Shown here in pieces: positions 33,617 through 42,582 of a stretch of 64,000 nucleotides of DNA (position 1 is its first letter; every line of letters starts with the position of its first letter). The notes below the pieces were generated by a model. The model saw only the letters and a list, made by a program, of their open reading frames with translations. It was not told the DNA's origin and searched no databases. The translations under genes and the position numbers were made by a program. Source of the DNA: Flavobacterium restrictum (GTDB taxonomy: Bacteria > Bacteroidota > Bacteroidia > Flavobacteriales > Flavobacteriaceae); the NCBI RefSeq assembly GCF_007097245.1, contig NZ_VJZT01000001.1, positions 62,001 to 126,000 of the forward strand, read 5' to 3'.

Positions 33617-35104
33617 TTATTGTTTAATAATCTTGACTGTTTTTGTAATATTTCCATAACTAACCGTTACCGCGTAAACGCCACTTGCGAGTTTGCTACC
33701 TATTTTTATATCTTGATTGGTAGAAAATGCCTCGGATGAATAGCAAACGAGTCCTTTTATATCAACAATTTTTAAATTTATTTTTTCATTCGTGGCAAAT
33801 TTAATTTTGAAGGTGGCTTCGTTCGAAAAAGGATTCGGGAAAAGTTCAAGTGATGGCGTTGCTGCACCAAAAGTTTCCATTCCTAAAGCAGCTTCATCAG
33901 TTGCTTCGATATAATTGAAATTGAAATCGTTAGATTCAAAAATAATTTTTAAATACACTTCACCTTTAGGCAATGCAATTCCGCTAACTACTTTATCGGC
34001 ATACAGTTGCCAACCTCCAGTTGCTGGAAAAGTTTCATTTTTTTTTACGATAATGCCGTTTACACTAATGTCAAATTTACCTGAAAGTGCTGGAGAAGCT
34101 ATTCGGAATTTCATATTGTATGAACTTGCATTGGCAACGTTTATCAAGTATTCCGCCCAATCGCCTTCATTGATAAAACATACATTTTGTCCCGTTCCAC
34201 CGTCAGTGGTGTTTTGTAAACCAGTGCCTTTACGGCGGTAATGCTTGTTGGCGTTGATTTTTCCCGGGATATTGATTTTTTTATCGGAATACGTTGCGTT
34301 TATATATTCGATTCCAATTGGTTTTAAAACACCACTTGTTTCGCTTAACAATTGTCCTTCGATCATGTCCGTCCAATTGGCAGGAACTCGACCAGTAAAC
34401 CACGAATACCTATAAATATCAGGGTCGTTTTCAAAACTAGCAACAATATCTTTTAGAAAACTAGTTTTTTGAGCACTAGTTTGGATGACTCTATTGGCAA
34501 ATTCGGTTACCCAAATAGGTTTGTTGAATTTTTTAAGCCCATTAGTAACCCCAATAATCGAAGCCGCATAGTGATCATAGGTATGAAAAGCAATATAATC
34601 GACCTTACACATTGGGCAAAGTCTAAAAAATTCTTCATGCCAAGCAATGGGACTTTGGTATCCGCCATAATTATCAGGACCATTGTAAGCAGGTGAGGCA
34701 CTTACAATTTCTAATCCTTTGGCAGCAGCAATTTTTTCGATATTTGGCCATGCATCTACTGCTTCTTGTGGGGTAAGTCTAGCACCGTCATTAAAATTAG
34801 GTTCATTAAATGCCAATAAATATTTGGCTCCGGGTTTAATTGTTGCAATAAAAGCAGTTGGGTTTGTGATTTTGCCCCAAGCCATAGGAACAAATTCTAC
34901 TCCTAGTGAGGCGTAACTTGAATTTACTGCAGCTTCTGGTTCAGGCGACCAATTGTACCACCACGAAACCCCCAGTTTTAGCGCGGTAATATCAGCAACG
35001 GAATGAGAGCCATACGCAATACCACGTTTTGGACTTTGGGCAAAAAGGGACGATAAACACGCACTTATAAAAGTAAAAGTGAGTATCAATATTATTTTAA
35101 GCAT
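33617..35104 (-). CDS. Secreted GH128-like glycosidase with CBM6-like and T9SS domains
   Basis: 495 residues from the ATG at 35104, which gives a clean signal peptide (MLKIILILTFTFISA). An upstream in-frame ATG at 35188 would add 28 residues with no signal character. Residues about 26-250 resemble GH128/Asl1 beta-1,3-glucanases; the likely acid/base and nucleophile are Glu101 in FNEPNFN and Glu201 in WVTEFAN. Residues about 285-400 resemble a CBM6 module (NEGDWAEYLIN). The last ~75 residues (LELFPNPFSNEATF to the end) are a type A T9SS sorting domain, so the enzyme is exported to the cell surface or medium. Confidence 0.88.
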   Translation of the reverse strand: MLKIILILTFTFISACLSSLFAQSPKRGIAYGSHSVADITALKLGVSWWYNWSPEPEAAVNSSYASLGVEFVPMAWGKITNPTAFIATIKPGAKYLLAFNEPNFNDGARLTPQEAVDAWPNIEKIAAAKGLEIVSASPAYNGPDNYGGYQSPIAWHEEFFRLCPMCKVDYIAFHTYDHYAASIIGVTNGLKKFNKPIWVTEFANRVIQTSAQKTSFLKDIVASFENDPDIYRYSWFTGRVPANWTDMIEGQLLSETSGVLKPIGIEYINATYSDKKINIPGKINANKHYRRKGTGLQNTTDGGTGQNVCFINEGDWAEYLINVANASSYNMKFRIASPALSGKFDISVNGIIVKKNETFPATGGWQLYADKVVSGIALPKGEVYLKIIFESNDFNFNYIEATDEAALGMETFGAATPSLELFPNPFSNEATFKIKFATNEKINLKIVDIKGLVCYSSEAFSTNQDIKIGSKLASGVYAVTVSYGNITKTVKIIKQ

Positions 35105-35556
35105 AGCAAATGTGTTTTTTGTGAACATCAAAAGTAAACCATCTTCAACGGAATGTGCTAACAATTTTTCACTACAAAAACACATCAAATCACTTGTTTT
35201 TGGTCTTTTTTGGCTAATGAATATAAGTGTTGTATGTAGCTTTAATTCTTTGTGATTAGGTGAACGACAAATTCTATTTAGTACTTGAATACACTTTTTT
35301 AAAATATAAGACTTTTATATTTTTTATACCCTTCAGGGCATTAAGGATGTTGTTTACTATTGGTTTTATTCATTTATAAAAAACCAAAATCTTAGTTATC
35401 AAACTTATACGACCTTAAATGCTTTTTAGGATGAATGATTTTGTGATACTTTTTTTTAGATTAAAAAAAGATCCAATTTTTGGAGCATCCTTTGTTCATC
35501 TCAAAATAATAAAATTCAAATAAAAGGAATATCTTTGACCACAAATCAGTAAAATA
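35105..35556. other. GH128-aminotransferase intergenic region
   Basis: 452 bp between divergent genes, no credible gene. It holds the promoter at 35530 and a hairpin with TTGGTTTT pairing to AAAACCAA around 35365-35392, bracketed by GCATTAAGG and CCTTAAATGC. The bracketed unit could be a decayed intergenic repeat; I cannot support more. Confidence 0.5.
35530..35537 (+). promoter_or_regulatory. -7 element for the SufS-like gene
   Basis: TATCTTTG matches TAnnTTTG and ends 19 bases before the ATG. Confidence 0.5.
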
Positions 35557-37044
35557 ATGACTCAAAAGCAATCGCCAACCCCATTAGAACAGTACTTTCA
35601 GCAGTTCAGGCAACATATAATAGGAATCAATCAAGAGTTTGAATCGCCTTATGGCAACCAACAAATGGTGTATACGGATTGGACTGCAAGTGGTCGTTTA
35701 TACCGCCCTATTGAAGAGAAATTGATGAATGAATTTGGGCCATTTGTAGCCAATACCCATACCGAAACGACTGTTTCTGGAACGGCAATGACCAAAGCCT
35801 ACCATCAGGCTCGAAAAATTATAAAAAACCATGTAAATGCGACGTCCAATGATGTTTTAATTACCGATGGAACAGGAATGACGGGCGTTGTAAACAAGTT
35901 TCAACGCATTTTAGGACTGAAAATTCCCGAAAATCTCAAAGAGTACATTACCATTCCCATCGAGAAAAAACCGGTGGTATTTATTTCGCACATGGAACAT
36001 CATTCCAATCAAACGTCTTGGCTGGAGACCATTGCGGATGTTGAGGTAATTCCCGCTTGTGAAGAGGGACTTTTTAGTCTAGAAAATTTAGCCCTTTTAT
36101 TAGAAAAATATAAAAACCGTACCTATAAAATTGCTTCCATAACGTCCTGTTCGAATGTTACTGGAATTCGTACCCCATATCATGAAGCCGCTCAATTAAT
36201 GCACCGTCATAACGGCGTTTGTTTTGTGGATTTTGCTTGTTCTGGCCCGTATGTAACCATTGATATGCACCCCGAGGATCCAGAATCGTATTTGGATGCC
36301 ATTTTCTTTTCGCCACATAAATTTTTGGGTGGTCCAGGAACTTCTGGCGTATTGGTTTTTAATAAAAAATTGTATCACAATATGGTTCCTGATTGTCCTG
36401 GTGGCGGTACCGTTTCGTGGACAAATCCATGGGGCGAACACCAGTATATTGATAATATTGAAGATAGGGAAGATGGCGGAACACCCGGATTTCTTCAGGT
36501 TATAAAAACGGCTTTGGCGATTCAGCTCAAAGAGAAAATGGGAGTTACCAATATCTTGCAACGCGAACATGAAATTGTAACCTACGCATTTCAAGCGTTA
36601 GAAAATAGTGCCAATATCAAGATTTTGGCAAGTCAACACCGCAATCGATTGGGGGTGATTTCATTTTTTATAGAGGACTTGCATTTTAATTTAGGAGTGA
36701 AATTACTCAATGATAAATTTGGAATTCAAACCCGAGGTGGTTGTAGTTGTGCCGGAACCTACGGGCATTTTCTTTTGCATGTAAATCAAGAAACGTCTCA
36801 CCAATTAATCGACGAAATTTCACTTGGCGATTTACTCCGAAAACCAGGTTGGATTCGCATGTCTATTCATCCTACCACAACCACTGCCGAAATAGCAATG
36901 GTTTGCAACGGAATACAAGCAATGGCACAAAACCATAAAACATGGGCTTTGGATTATAATTACGATCCTATCACGAACGAATTTGTTCATAAAGCGGCGC
37001 AACCATTAGAAGATGAGTTGGTCAAAAATTGGTTTTCGGTTTAA
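35557..37044 (+). CDS. Class V aminotransferase, cysteine desulfurase-like
   Basis: 495 residues, longer than SufS (~405). The PLP lysine is Lys255 in FFSPHKFLGGPG, and SHMEHHSNQTSW (144-155) is the PLP-stacking His region. The loop that holds the catalytic cysteine in desulfurases reads TRGGCSCAG (392-400), giving Cys396 and Cys398. The fold and this Cys suggest desulfurase or selenocysteine-lyase-like chemistry. However, no suf or isc genes are adjacent, so another beta-elimination substrate is possible. It is a single-gene unit. Confidence 0.82.
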   Translation: MTQKQSPTPLEQYFQQFRQHIIGINQEFESPYGNQQMVYTDWTASGRLYRPIEEKLMNEFGPFVANTHTETTVSGTAMTKAYHQARKIIKNHVNATSNDVLITDGTGMTGVVNKFQRILGLKIPENLKEYITIPIEKKPVVFISHMEHHSNQTSWLETIADVEVIPACEEGLFSLENLALLLEKYKNRTYKIASITSCSNVTGIRTPYHEAAQLMHRHNGVCFVDFACSGPYVTIDMHPEDPESYLDAIFFSPHKFLGGPGTSGVLVFNKKLYHNMVPDCPGGGTVSWTNPWGEHQYIDNIEDREDGGTPGFLQVIKTALAIQLKEKMGVTNILQREHEIVTYAFQALENSANIKILASQHRNRLGVISFFIEDLHFNLGVKLLNDKFGIQTRGGCSCAGTYGHFLLHVNQETSHQLIDEISLGDLLRKPGWIRMSIHPTTTTAEIAMVCNGIQAMAQNHKTWALDYNYDPITNEFVHKAAQPLEDELVKNWFSV

Positions 37045-37211
37045 AATGATATAAAAGGATTCAAAATGATGTTTTTTGAATTCTTTTTTTATTAGTTAGT
37101 TTTTGAATTTATTGTGATGCAGCAGCTTTAATTATTTTGTACGGTTACAAAACGAAAGTGGTATTTTATTTAGATTTTATTATTGTTTTCTGTTGTTTTG
37201 TTTACACGTAT

Positions 37212-37389
37212 CGTTCCTACGGAACTCTCTGAATACCTTATCTATTTACCCCGAACTAAAGTTCGGGGCTACAAATACACTGTTCCTATGGAACTCTTAC
37301 CCAAAGAGCCGAAGGGCTCGTCAGATATTGTAGGGATGGACTTTAGTCCGTCCGTCTTTAAGGGGATATTTAAAAGTGCCGTAGGAACG
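37212..37389 (+). repeat. Palindromic dispersed repeat, copy 2
   Basis: About 178 bp with the same design as 10820-10988: CGTTCCTACGGAAC at the start and CCGTAGGAACGG at the end. It has the 20-bp inverted repeat CCCCGAACTAAAGTTCGGGG (37249-37268) and GTTCCTATGGAAC. Extra hairpins unique to this copy are GAGCCGAAGGGCTC and GGACTTTAGTCC. Both copies are on the same strand and in intergenic DNA. Confidence 0.8.
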
Positions 37390-37472
37390 GTCAATAATTA
37401 TACGCAAAATAATTGATACCCTAATTTTTTGCAATTCCTATTGTTTTAGAATAGGGTAATTTTGTTATAAAG

Positions 37473-37508
37473 CCAAAAAAAACGCTACAAGTAGTTAGCG
37501 TTTTTTGG
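37473..37508. terminator. Bidirectional terminator before the acyltransferase gene
   Basis: An A-rich arm ending CGCTA (37475-37487) pairs with TAGCGTTTTTT (37496-37506). It lies between convergent genes. Confidence 0.8.
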
Positions 37509-37532
37509 GATAAATTACAATCAACAAAAAAA

Positions 37533-38402
37533 TTATCTTTTGTGTTTCCAGCGTTTGTGGGTCCAAAAATAATATTCAGGTGCTTCTAGGATTTGTTTTT
37601 CTACTTCGTGAATGAACTTTTTTGTAATTTCAAATTGGGGGATTTCTTTTGGATTATCGGCAATGGGAACAAAAGTAGCTTCATAAAAACCTCTTTTTAT
37701 CTTTTTTACTTTTACAAAAAGAAGGTCTAAATCATATCTTTTGGCAAGCATTTCGGCACCGGTATGAACGGGGACTTCAATACCCATGAATGAATCCCAA
37801 TGAAAAGCGCGGTCTAATTTGGGGGATTGATCACTCGCCAATCCGTAAATACAAAGCTTTCCTTCTTCTTGGTTTTTTTTTATCGTTGGGATGGCTTGTC
37901 TGGTTTCGACCAATTCAGCTTTGTATTTAGATCGAATATCGTGAACTAATTTATCAAAATACCTATTGGTAATTTTCTTGTACACACCAATTCCATTGAA
38001 TTTTGTCTTTTCATTCAGCGTCAACAACCATTCCCAACTGGCGTAATGTGAGGCTAATAAAATGATACTTTTGTCTTTTTGTTCGTATTCTTTTACCAAT
38101 TCAATGTTGGTTATTACAAAACGTTTGCTCATTTCTTCGGGAGAAATGGACATCGTTTTTATCATTTCCAGAAACATATCGCACAAATGGTGGTAGAATT
38201 TCTTTTCGATAACCAGCTGTTCTTGGGTGGAGAGATTTGGCAAAGCCAATGCTAGATTGTCCCGAACCGTTTTTTTTCGATAGCCAATAAGGTAGTAAAC
38301 GATTAAGTACACAAAATCCGAAAACCAATAAAAAATCCGAAAAGGAAGGATAGAAATTACCCAGAGTAATGGAAATGCTAAAATAAAAATAAGTAATTGC
38401 AT
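37533..38402 (-). CDS. LpxL/HtrB-type lysophospholipid acyltransferase
   Basis: 289 residues. An N-terminal membrane anchor (about 1-35) is followed by the acyltransferase domain with the HX4E motif at His119-Glu124 (SHYASWEW), and later KRYDLDLLFVKV. Family members add secondary acyl chains to lipid A or to other membrane lipids such as ornithine or glycine lipids of Bacteroidota. The acceptor is not decided by sequence. It has a clear -7 element 16 bases upstream of the ATG and stands as a single gene. Confidence 0.88.
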   Translation of the reverse strand: MQLLIFILAFPLLWVISILPFRIFYWFSDFVYLIVYYLIGYRKKTVRDNLALALPNLSTQEQLVIEKKFYHHLCDMFLEMIKTMSISPEEMSKRFVITNIELVKEYEQKDKSIILLASHYASWEWLLTLNEKTKFNGIGVYKKITNRYFDKLVHDIRSKYKAELVETRQAIPTIKKNQEEGKLCIYGLASDQSPKLDRAFHWDSFMGIEVPVHTGAEMLAKRYDLDLLFVKVKKIKRGFYEATFVPIADNPKEIPQFEITKKFIHEVEKQILEAPEYYFWTHKRWKHKR

Positions 38403-38418
38403 GCAGTTATTTTTGATG

Positions 38419-38426
38419 CAAATATA
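38419..38426 (-). promoter_or_regulatory. -7 element for the acyltransferase gene
   Basis: TATATTTG on the minus strand, ending 16 bases before the ATG at 38402. Confidence 0.5.
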
Positions 38427-38642
38427 AGGTAAGTAAGTTGAAAGTTTTAATGTCGTAAAGTCAAAAGAAGCACTATTGTCAATAATAGTTCAAAATCAAT
38501 CTATTACTCCATTTCATCTAATTTTTAAAACACGTCGTCATGCGATGATTGTTACTTAAAACAAATAGTGATTAAATTTTGGATGCACTTACTAACTGTA
38601 TTTGAGAATGACTATCTTTACAATTCACATTAATAATGCGTT

Positions 38643-39281
38643 ATGAACACCATTTTGATTGCCATTATTGTAGCCAATGTTTTATTTAGTTACAAGGGAT
38701 TTAATGATCTTGCCTTTTTTAGAAAATACCAATTTCATGTAGGTAGTATTCGAGCGGGAGAACAAATTAGGATGTTGTCCTCGGGTTTTCTTCATGCGGA
38801 TATGTCGCATTTGCTTTTTAACATGCTTACTTTGTACTTTTTTGCGCCCGTAGTTACGGCGTATTTAGGCGATTTTTCTTTGATTTTAATCTATTTTGGG
38901 AGTTTAATTTTTGGTAGTTTATTGACACTGTTTTTTCACAAGGATAATTATAATTACTGCGCTGTTGGTGCTTCGGGAGCTGTTACGGGTGTGTTGTATT
39001 CGGCTATATTGTTGCAACCGGATATGATGATTGGAATCTTTTTTGTGATTCCTATACCGGCTTATCTTTTTGGAATATTGTATTTGTTGTATTCTATTTA
39101 TGGCATGAGAGCCAAAAATGACAATATAGGTCATACCGCTCATTTTGGCGGTGCTATTGGCGGGTATTTGATTACACTTGTTCGAGAGCCACAATTGCTT
39201 GTTGAACATACCGGAATGGTTGTTCTATTGGCCATCCCAATTGCGGTTCTTTTTGCAATGGAAAAAATGGGAAAATTATAA
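38643..39281 (+). CDS. Rhomboid intramembrane serine protease
   Basis: 212 residues with six membrane helices. The catalytic dyad is Ser111 in VGASGAVTG and His167 in HTAHFGGAIGG; the HxxxN motif of the oxyanion site is His56-Asn60 (HLLFN). This is the compact bacterial rhomboid form that cleaves membrane proteins within the bilayer. No substrate candidate is adjacent. It is followed 51 bp later by the SIMPL-domain gene on the same strand. Confidence 0.93.
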   Translation: MNTILIAIIVANVLFSYKGFNDLAFFRKYQFHVGSIRAGEQIRMLSSGFLHADMSHLLFNMLTLYFFAPVVTAYLGDFSLILIYFGSLIFGSLLTLFFHKDNYNYCAVGASGAVTGVLYSAILLQPDMMIGIFFVIPIPAYLFGILYLLYSIYGMRAKNDNIGHTAHFGGAIGGYLITLVREPQLLVEHTGMVVLLAIPIAVLFAMEKMGKL

Positions 39282-39332
39282 TGGCATAACTTTTGGATAC
39301 TCGTTATACACTAATTCTAAAACAAATTTAAA

Positions 39333-40016
39333 ATGAAAAAAGCAGTAGCATTTTTAAGCATTCTATTTATTTCGATGGCACAAGCACAGGAAATAAAACA
39401 AATTCCTCAAGTTAATGTAAACGGCGAAGGAAAAGTAAAAGTTGTTCCTGATCAAGCGGTCATTCTAGCAACTATTGAGACGAAAGGCAACAACGCCAAA
39501 GACGTCAAAAAACAAAATGACCAACAGATAGATGCCGTTTTGAAGGTGATTAAAAAAATGAATTTGGATCCAACCGATTATAGAACACAACGCATTGCTT
39601 TGAATCCTATTTTTGATTATGAAAAAAAGAAAACCACTTACAATGCCACGCAAACTATCGAAATTCTTTTGAAAGATTTGTCAAAATACGATGAATTGAT
39701 GGAAGGTTTAGTGGATCAAGGAATTAATAAAATTGATAATGTCACGTTTCAATCCTCAAAAATGACGCAATACCAATCGGAAGCGAGAAAACTGGCGATG
39801 AAGGATGCCAAAATAAAAGCCGAGGATTACGTGTCTGTTTTAGGGCAAAAAGTAGGTCGTGTACTAACGATTACAGATAGTTCACAAAACTATTACCCAC
39901 AACCAATGTATGCCGCCATGAAAACCATGGATTCCGAAAGCGCACCCCGACAAACCTTGGCAATAGGAGAAATTACCATTGTTGGATCCGTTAGTGTGAA
40001 TTTTATATTAGAATAA
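39333..40016 (+). CDS. SIMPL domain (DUF541) exported protein
   Basis: 227 residues with a signal peptide (MKKAVAFLSILFISMAQA). The body matches the SIMPL/DUF541 family: PQVNVNGEGKVKVVPDQA, then DYRTQRIALNPIFDYE and the repeated YDELMEGLVDQGINKIDNV. Members form periplasmic or outer-membrane oligomers; in Brucella the homologue BP26 makes channel-like assemblies. The role here is unknown. It lies directly upstream of a strong terminator and a convergent tRNA gene. Confidence 0.9.
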   Translation: MKKAVAFLSILFISMAQAQEIKQIPQVNVNGEGKVKVVPDQAVILATIETKGNNAKDVKKQNDQQIDAVLKVIKKMNLDPTDYRTQRIALNPIFDYEKKKTTYNATQTIEILLKDLSKYDELMEGLVDQGINKIDNVTFQSSKMTQYQSEARKLAMKDAKIKAEDYVSVLGQKVGRVLTITDSSQNYYPQPMYAAMKTMDSESAPRQTLAIGEITIVGSVSVNFILE

Positions 40017-40033
40017 ATTAAAATTTTCAGCAT

Positions 40034-40067
40034 AAAAAAAGTCCCGAATGTATCGGGACTTTTTTTT
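40034..40067. terminator. Terminator between SIMPL gene and tRNA-Tyr
   Basis: AAAAAAAGTCCCGA (40034-40047) pairs with TCGGGACTTTTTTT (40053-40066), 14 bp with a 5-base loop. It serves both directions. Confidence 0.9.
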
Positions 40068-40068
40068 G

Positions 40069-40149
40069 TGGGGAGAGCAGGATTCGAACCTGCGAAGTTT
40101 GCACAGCAGATTTACAGTCTGCCCTCGTTGGCCGCTTGAGTATCTCCCC
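40069..40149 (-). tRNA. tRNA-Tyr (anticodon GTA)
   Basis: Read on the minus strand: acceptor GGGGAGA pairs with TCTCCCC, the anticodon loop CTGTAAA gives GTA within the stem GCAGA/TCTGC, and the T arm is GCAGG-TTCGAAT-CCTGC. The variable region is long, as in a class II tRNA. Discriminator A; CCA is not encoded. Confidence 0.95.
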
Positions 40150-40274
40150 ATGGCCATAACTAGCAGTACTTGTTGTGCTAATCGGGTGCAAATATAGAAA
40201 CTGTTTTGATGTTTCCAAACTATAATGGAACTTAATTTTGCTATTATTTTTAATGTGTTGGTATTGAATAAAAT

Positions 40275-40302
40275 AAAAAAATCTCCACTAGGGAGATTTT
40301 TT
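40275..40302 (-). terminator. Terminator after the TlpA-like gene
   Basis: AAAAAATCTCC (40276-40286) pairs with GGAGATTTTTT (40292-40302); the minus strand ends in a T run. Confidence 0.8.
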
Positions 40303-40324
40303 ATAGTATTTACTTTTAACGCTG

Positions 40325-41473
40325 TTATTTTGCCAAAAGCTCGATTATTTTAGCTTTTAATGCATCGCCTCTTAAATCTTGTGCCACTATATTTCCAGAT
40401 TGATCTAGAATAAAAGTGGCAGGAATAGACTCTACTTTATATTGTATGGCAATAGGTTCGTCCCAAAATTTTAAATGCGAAACTTGCGTCCAAACAAGAC
40501 CATCTTTGGCAATAGCTTCTTTCCAGGCTTTGGCCTCTTTATCCAGAGAAACTCCAACGATATTCAACCCTTTTGCATGTAACTCTTTGTAAATAGCCAC
40601 AACATTTGGGTTTTCCTTGCGACAAGGACCACACCAAGAAGCCCAAAAATCAACGATGGTAACTTTGCCTAGACTTTCTTTCAGCGACACTATTTTACCT
40701 TGCGGATTAGGTGCCGAAAAATCAGTTATTCATTTAGCTGGAGCGGCTGGAGCAGTAGCACCAACAGCTGGAGATTTCATTTCGGTAAGTTTTGCTTTGA
40801 TAGCTTTACCTGGTTTTGTGTTTTTTAAGGACTCATCTAAACCATTAAACAAGGCTTCTGATTTTTTAATATCAGTAGAAGGATCGTTTAACATCCCTTG
40901 AATGATCAATGCTGTAATGAATGATTTTGGATGTGATTCGGCGTAAGTTAAATATTTAGCTTTTGAAGCCACATTTACATCTTGTTGAATTTTCATGAAT
41001 TCTTTCATCAAACCATTAATTACTACTGTATCTTTTGCAGCTTGAGCAGTATTCATTTTTTGAGTATTGGCTGTTTGAAAGTCAATCAACGCTTTTTGAA
41101 CTTTAGTAATTTCTACATTAAAAGCAACGTATTCATCATTACTGTATGTTCCTGAAATTTTAGATTTTTGAATAGTATCTTTGTTGATTACGATATCAAT
41201 AGTTCCGTTTTCAAGAATAAAAGGTACTTTTCCTTGAATTCCTTCCACTTGCAACATGTGAAACGAAGGTTCCAACGCTTTTCCTTTGATTTCAAATTTA
41301 CCGTTTTCTACTTTTACAGTATCTACAGCGATTATTCCTTTTTCATCTTGCGTTTCCATGATGATAGTTTTACCGTTTTCAATTCCTTTAGCGGTTCCTG
41401 AAATGGTATATTTGTCTTTGTTACATGAGGTAAAAACTACCGCAGCGGTTAGTAATAAAACGATTTTTTTCAT
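40325..41473 (-). pseudogene. TlpA-like thiol-disulfide oxidoreductase broken by one TGA
   Basis: One reading frame of 382 codons is interrupted only by TGA at 40730-40732. Before it, residues 1-247 hold a lipoprotein signal (lipobox FTSC, Cys17) and a DUF4369-type domain (YTISGTAKGIENGK). After it comes a complete thioredoxin-like domain with WASWCGPC (Cys281 and Cys284 in the continuous numbering). Intact relatives fuse these parts into one envelope-bound redox protein. Without read-through the anchored half lacks the redox centre, and the second half (possible GTG start at 40690) lacks a signal. Promoter and terminator are intact. A GGA to TGA change or a sequencing error are the likely causes. 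Confidence 0.8.
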
Positions 41474-41504
41474 TTTTTTAATTTAGTTATTTGATTTTAG
41501 ATTG

Positions 41505-41512
41505 CAAAAGTA
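41505..41512 (-). promoter_or_regulatory. -7 element for the TlpA-like gene
   Basis: TACTTTTG on the minus strand, 31 bases before the ATG at 41473. Confidence 0.5.
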
Positions 41513-41584
41513 TTTAATTTTATAAAGTACACATACTATTATACCCTAAATTTTTGTTATAATTTTTATTTCTTTTTTAGCAAC

Positions 41585-41614
41585 AAAAAAGCACTCTATA
41601 TATAAGAGTGCTTT
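41585..41614 (-). terminator. Terminator after the J-domain/KTSC gene
   Basis: AAAGCACTCT (41588-41597) pairs with AGAGTGCTTT (41605-41614); the minus strand continues with a T run. Confidence 0.8.
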
Positions 41615-41635
41615 GAAGTATGACATTGATGAAAA

Positions 41636-42076
41636 TTAATCTTGATTGATTGTTTTTCTCCAAGTAAAAGAATTTAGAATGTGTCTCTTGGCAAATCTCC
41701 CTGGAGAATCGGCATTGACCATTTTTACGTAAGTTGCTTTTGGTACACTGATGTATTCGTACACACTTCCGTTAGAAAAATTGATGATCAATCTTCCCTC
41801 AACAAATTTGTAATCCGTAATTGTTGATGTAGAAATGGTTTCCGTATATTCAGGTAAGTTTTGTTTAATGGTTTCAGGATTAATACTTACCAAAAAATGA
41901 TACGCTTCAATAATTTTTTTACTGTTCTCTTCGGCAACTTTTAAACCAGCTTCGTCTCCTTGAAATTTATCAGGATGCGCTTCTTTCATTGCGTTACGAT
42001 AGATTGTTTTTAAATCTTTTAGCTCTGCAGTTTTTTCTACATTTAGCAGTTTGCGGTATTCAACTATTTTTTTCAT
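41636..42076 (-). CDS. J-domain fused to KTSC domain
   Basis: 146 residues. Residues 1-68 form a J-domain with the HPD motif in KEAHPDKF, the part that stimulates DnaK ATPase. Residues about 80-143 form a KTSC-like domain (VEGRLIINFSNGSVYEYISVPKATY), named after Lys-tRNA synthetase C-terminal neighbours and of unknown function. The linker is short. A J-domain carrying a small accessory domain suggests a specialised co-chaperone. The gene stands alone with a -7 element at 42124-42131 and a terminator. Confidence 0.8.
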   Translation of the reverse strand: MKKIVEYRKLLNVEKTAELKDLKTIYRNAMKEAHPDKFQGDEAGLKVAEENSKKIIEAYHFLVSINPETIKQNLPEYTETISTSTITDYKFVEGRLIINFSNGSVYEYISVPKATYVKMVNADSPGRFAKRHILNSFTWRKTINQD

Positions 42077-42123
42077 AAAGATGTAACTACTTGTCTTTTA
42101 ATATAAAATCGACAAATTTTTTG

Positions 42124-42131
42124 CAAAGGTA
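42124..42131 (-). promoter_or_regulatory. -7 element for the J-domain/KTSC gene
   Basis: TACCTTTG on the minus strand, 47 bases before the ATG at 42076. Confidence 0.45.
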
Positions 42132-42230
42132 CACTTTTTTTTAAGTTTTTGGTTTAGGACTAAAAAAAAATCAAAAAAACAATGCGCTTTTTTGATTTTT
42201 AAGGAGATTTGAGTAGTGTTTTTTTGAACT

Positions 42231-42476
42231 TTATTGTTGCGGTTTGTTGTTGGCTTTGTCAAAGTTTTTTGACTTTTTGGGATATTTGCCATAACTAATA
42301 TCACTAGGATTTTCGATAATTGATTTGATGGTAATAAAATCGCCAAGAGCATGATTTAGAGCCATTTTGTAGTCTAAAAGATATTCTCCACAAAAAAAGT
42401 TTTGCTGCTCATCTTGTTCCATAATACCTGTAAAAACGCCTTTTTGTAACATTTTTTCTTGGTCTGACTTGGTCAT
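42231..42476 (-). CDS. Hypothetical protein, 81 residues
   Basis: 81 residues, soluble, no signal peptide or membrane helix. The core (FFCGEYLLDYKMALNHALGDFITIKSIIENPSD) is predicted helical and the C-terminus is Lys/Gln-rich and probably disordered. I recognise no family. A -7 element lies 28 bases upstream, and the gene is divergent from the 42583 gene, which supports it as a real gene. A frame on the same strand at 42098-42352 overlaps it in another phase and is a shadow. Confidence 0.6.
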   Translation of the reverse strand: MTKSDQEKMLQKGVFTGIMEQDEQQNFFCGEYLLDYKMALNHALGDFITIKSIIENPSDISYGKYPKKSKNFDKANNKPQQ

Positions 42477-42504
42477 AATTTGTATTGTTTAAAATTAGAT
42501 GTTG

Positions 42505-42512
42505 CAAAGTTA
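42505..42512 (-). promoter_or_regulatory. -7 element for the 81-residue gene
   Basis: TAACTTTG on the minus strand, 28 bases before the ATG at 42476. Confidence 0.45.
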
Positions 42513-42570
42513 CTAAATTATTGGCGGTATTGAATTGTCTACAAGAGTTTCGTGGCAATCAATTTCTACT

Positions 42571-42578
42571 TACCTTTG
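42571..42578 (+). promoter_or_regulatory. -7 element for the 42583 gene
   Basis: TACCTTTG ends only 4 bases before ATG 42583 and 13 before ATG 42592. It rules out the longer frame starting at 42535. Confidence 0.5.
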
Positions 42579-42582
42579 TTCG

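Larger units (their letters stand above)
37045..37532. other. Intergenic region with palindromic repeat
   Basis: 488 bp between convergent genes. It contains repeat copy 2 (37212-37389) and a terminator (37473-37508). An open frame through the repeat (37183-37416) translates the palindromes and is not a gene. Confidence 0.6.

Noticed and set aside
37183..37416. 77-residue open frame
   Set aside because: It translates straight through the palindromic repeat and its hairpins; no coding character and no promoter.
40027..40218. 63-residue frame on the minus strand
   Set aside because: It runs through the terminator and tRNA-Tyr.
40730..40732. TGA read as selenocysteine
   Set aside because: The codon lies in a linker, not at a redox position, and the CxxC downstream is complete. 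No selenocysteine machinery is seen in the window.
42098..42352. 84-residue frame on the minus strand
   Set aside because: Overlaps the 81-residue gene in another phase, lacks a promoter and ends in low-complexity Lys-rich sequence.
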